In this document: positions 45,155 through 45,337 of the stretch, piece after piece
Layout: the number at the start of each line of letters is the position of its first letter
Numbering within the stretch: position 1 is the first letter of the stretch
DNA from: Desulfuromonas sp.
Lineage (GTDB): Bacteria; Desulfobacterota; Desulfuromonadia; Desulfuromonadales; Geopsychrobacteraceae
Direction: 5' to 3'
Assembly (NCBI GenBank): GCA_002868865.1
Contig: PKUC01000039.1
Location: forward strand, 1 to 45,337
Length of the DNA: 45,337 nucleotides
Made by a program: the position numbers and the translations under genes
The notes under the pieces: model-generated
The model's database searches: none
Told to the model about the DNA's origin: nothing
Seen by the model: only the letters and a program-made list of their open reading frames with translations

Positions 45155-45195
45155 GAAAAAAGATGGCAGCTCTCGTAAACGGCGAGAGCTGCCAT
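45155..45195 (-). terminator. Intrinsic terminator of the right-edge gene
   Basis: A perfect 13-bp stem (ATGGCAGCTCTCG and complement) with a 7-base loop is followed on the minus strand by CTTTTTTC. It ends the gene at 45221-45337. The T-run abuts the GGAG ribosome binding site of the tautomerase-like gene. Confidence 0.88.
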
Positions 45196-45220
45196 ATATC
45201 AAACGTTAAATAGATTTATT

Positions 45221-45337
45221 TTAATAAGTTGCCGTGACCTCGAACTCACCATCTTTAACATCGACAGTATAAACAACACGGACCGTATGGTCACCTTCAG
45301 TGTAATCGGTCATGAAGGTAATGCGGTAACCTGCTGC
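45221..45337 (-). CDS. C-terminal end of a protein of unknown function (partial)
   Basis: A minus-strand frame is open from the right edge to a TAA at 45221-45223, giving 38 residues. It includes YRITFMTDYTEGDHTVR and ends DGEFEVTATY, a beta-strand-like alternation of polar and hydrophobic residues. A strong terminator follows 26 bases later, which supports a real gene end. The rest of the gene lies outside the window, so no function can be given. Confidence 0.7.
   Translation of the reverse strand, partial: AAGYRITFMTDYTEGDHTVRVVYTVDVKDGEFEVTATY

Noticed and set aside
1-45337. tRNA, rRNA, CRISPR, insertion sequence or prophage
   Set aside because: I read the intergenic stretches and saw no cloverleaf-like sequence, spaced repeats, transposase or integrase. 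Gaps are too short for most of these.

Overview
The window looks like chromosomal core DNA from a Gram-negative, GC-rich deltaproteobacterial anaerobe of the Desulfuromonadales/Geobacter type. I infer this from gene order, not from a database search. The supporting signs are an LptE lipoprotein, the yceD-rpmF-plsX-fabHDG-acpP-fabF-rpiB-glyA-dCMP deaminase-nrdR run, a long chemosensory operon between der and infA, and a TatD protein carrying a radical SAM domain. I see no tRNA or rRNA gene, CRISPR array, insertion sequence or prophage. Coding density is high and no gene-free stretch exceeds 300 bases. The longest are 33411-33691 and 44401-44666, and both carry promoter or terminator signals described below.

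Layout. (1) 1-9447, minus strand: one long run read from a strong sigma70-type promoter at 9420-9447 through yceD, rpmF, plsX, fabH, fabD, fabG, acpP, fabF, rpiB, glyA, a dCMP deaminase, nrdR and an unfinished cysteine-rich gene at the left edge. It joins fatty-acid and phospholipid synthesis to one-carbon and deoxynucleotide metabolism. (2) 9596-12807: mazG and fxsA (plus), murJ (minus), rpsT (plus), ending at a bidirectional terminator. (3) 12889-17426, minus: infA-leuS-lptE-holA, with a promoter upstream of a TTG-started infA. (4) 17450-30377, minus: a 13-gene chemosensory operon with CheA, two CheW, three single-domain CheY, CheR, CheB, a HEAT-repeat protein, a zinc-ribbon/degenerate-receiver protein, an ExeA/MshM-like AAA ATPase, a coiled-coil GAF protein and a DUF4388-receiver-GAF protein. 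It has no chemoreceptor and no CheC, CheD or CheZ. (5) 30416-33508, minus: rnc-era-der. (6) 33580-39527, plus: tmk-holB-ricT-metG-tatD/radical SAM. (7) 39612-44400, minus: a branched-chain amino acid ABC importer, livK-livH-livM-livG-livF, with a terminator-like hairpin in the livK leader. (8) 44667-45337, minus: a small cysteine-rich protein, a 4-oxalocrotonate tautomerase-like protein, and the tail of a further gene cut by the window edge.

The most interesting region is the receptor-less chemosensory operon. Its core signalling enzymes keep their catalytic residues, but inputs and outputs are non-standard. This suggests a pathway that senses through distant receptors or its own GAF proteins and controls something other than flagellar rotation. 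Smaller points of interest are the TatD-radical SAM fusion, the possible livK attenuator, and a cysteine-rich protein of unknown function whose start overlaps the end of nrdR.
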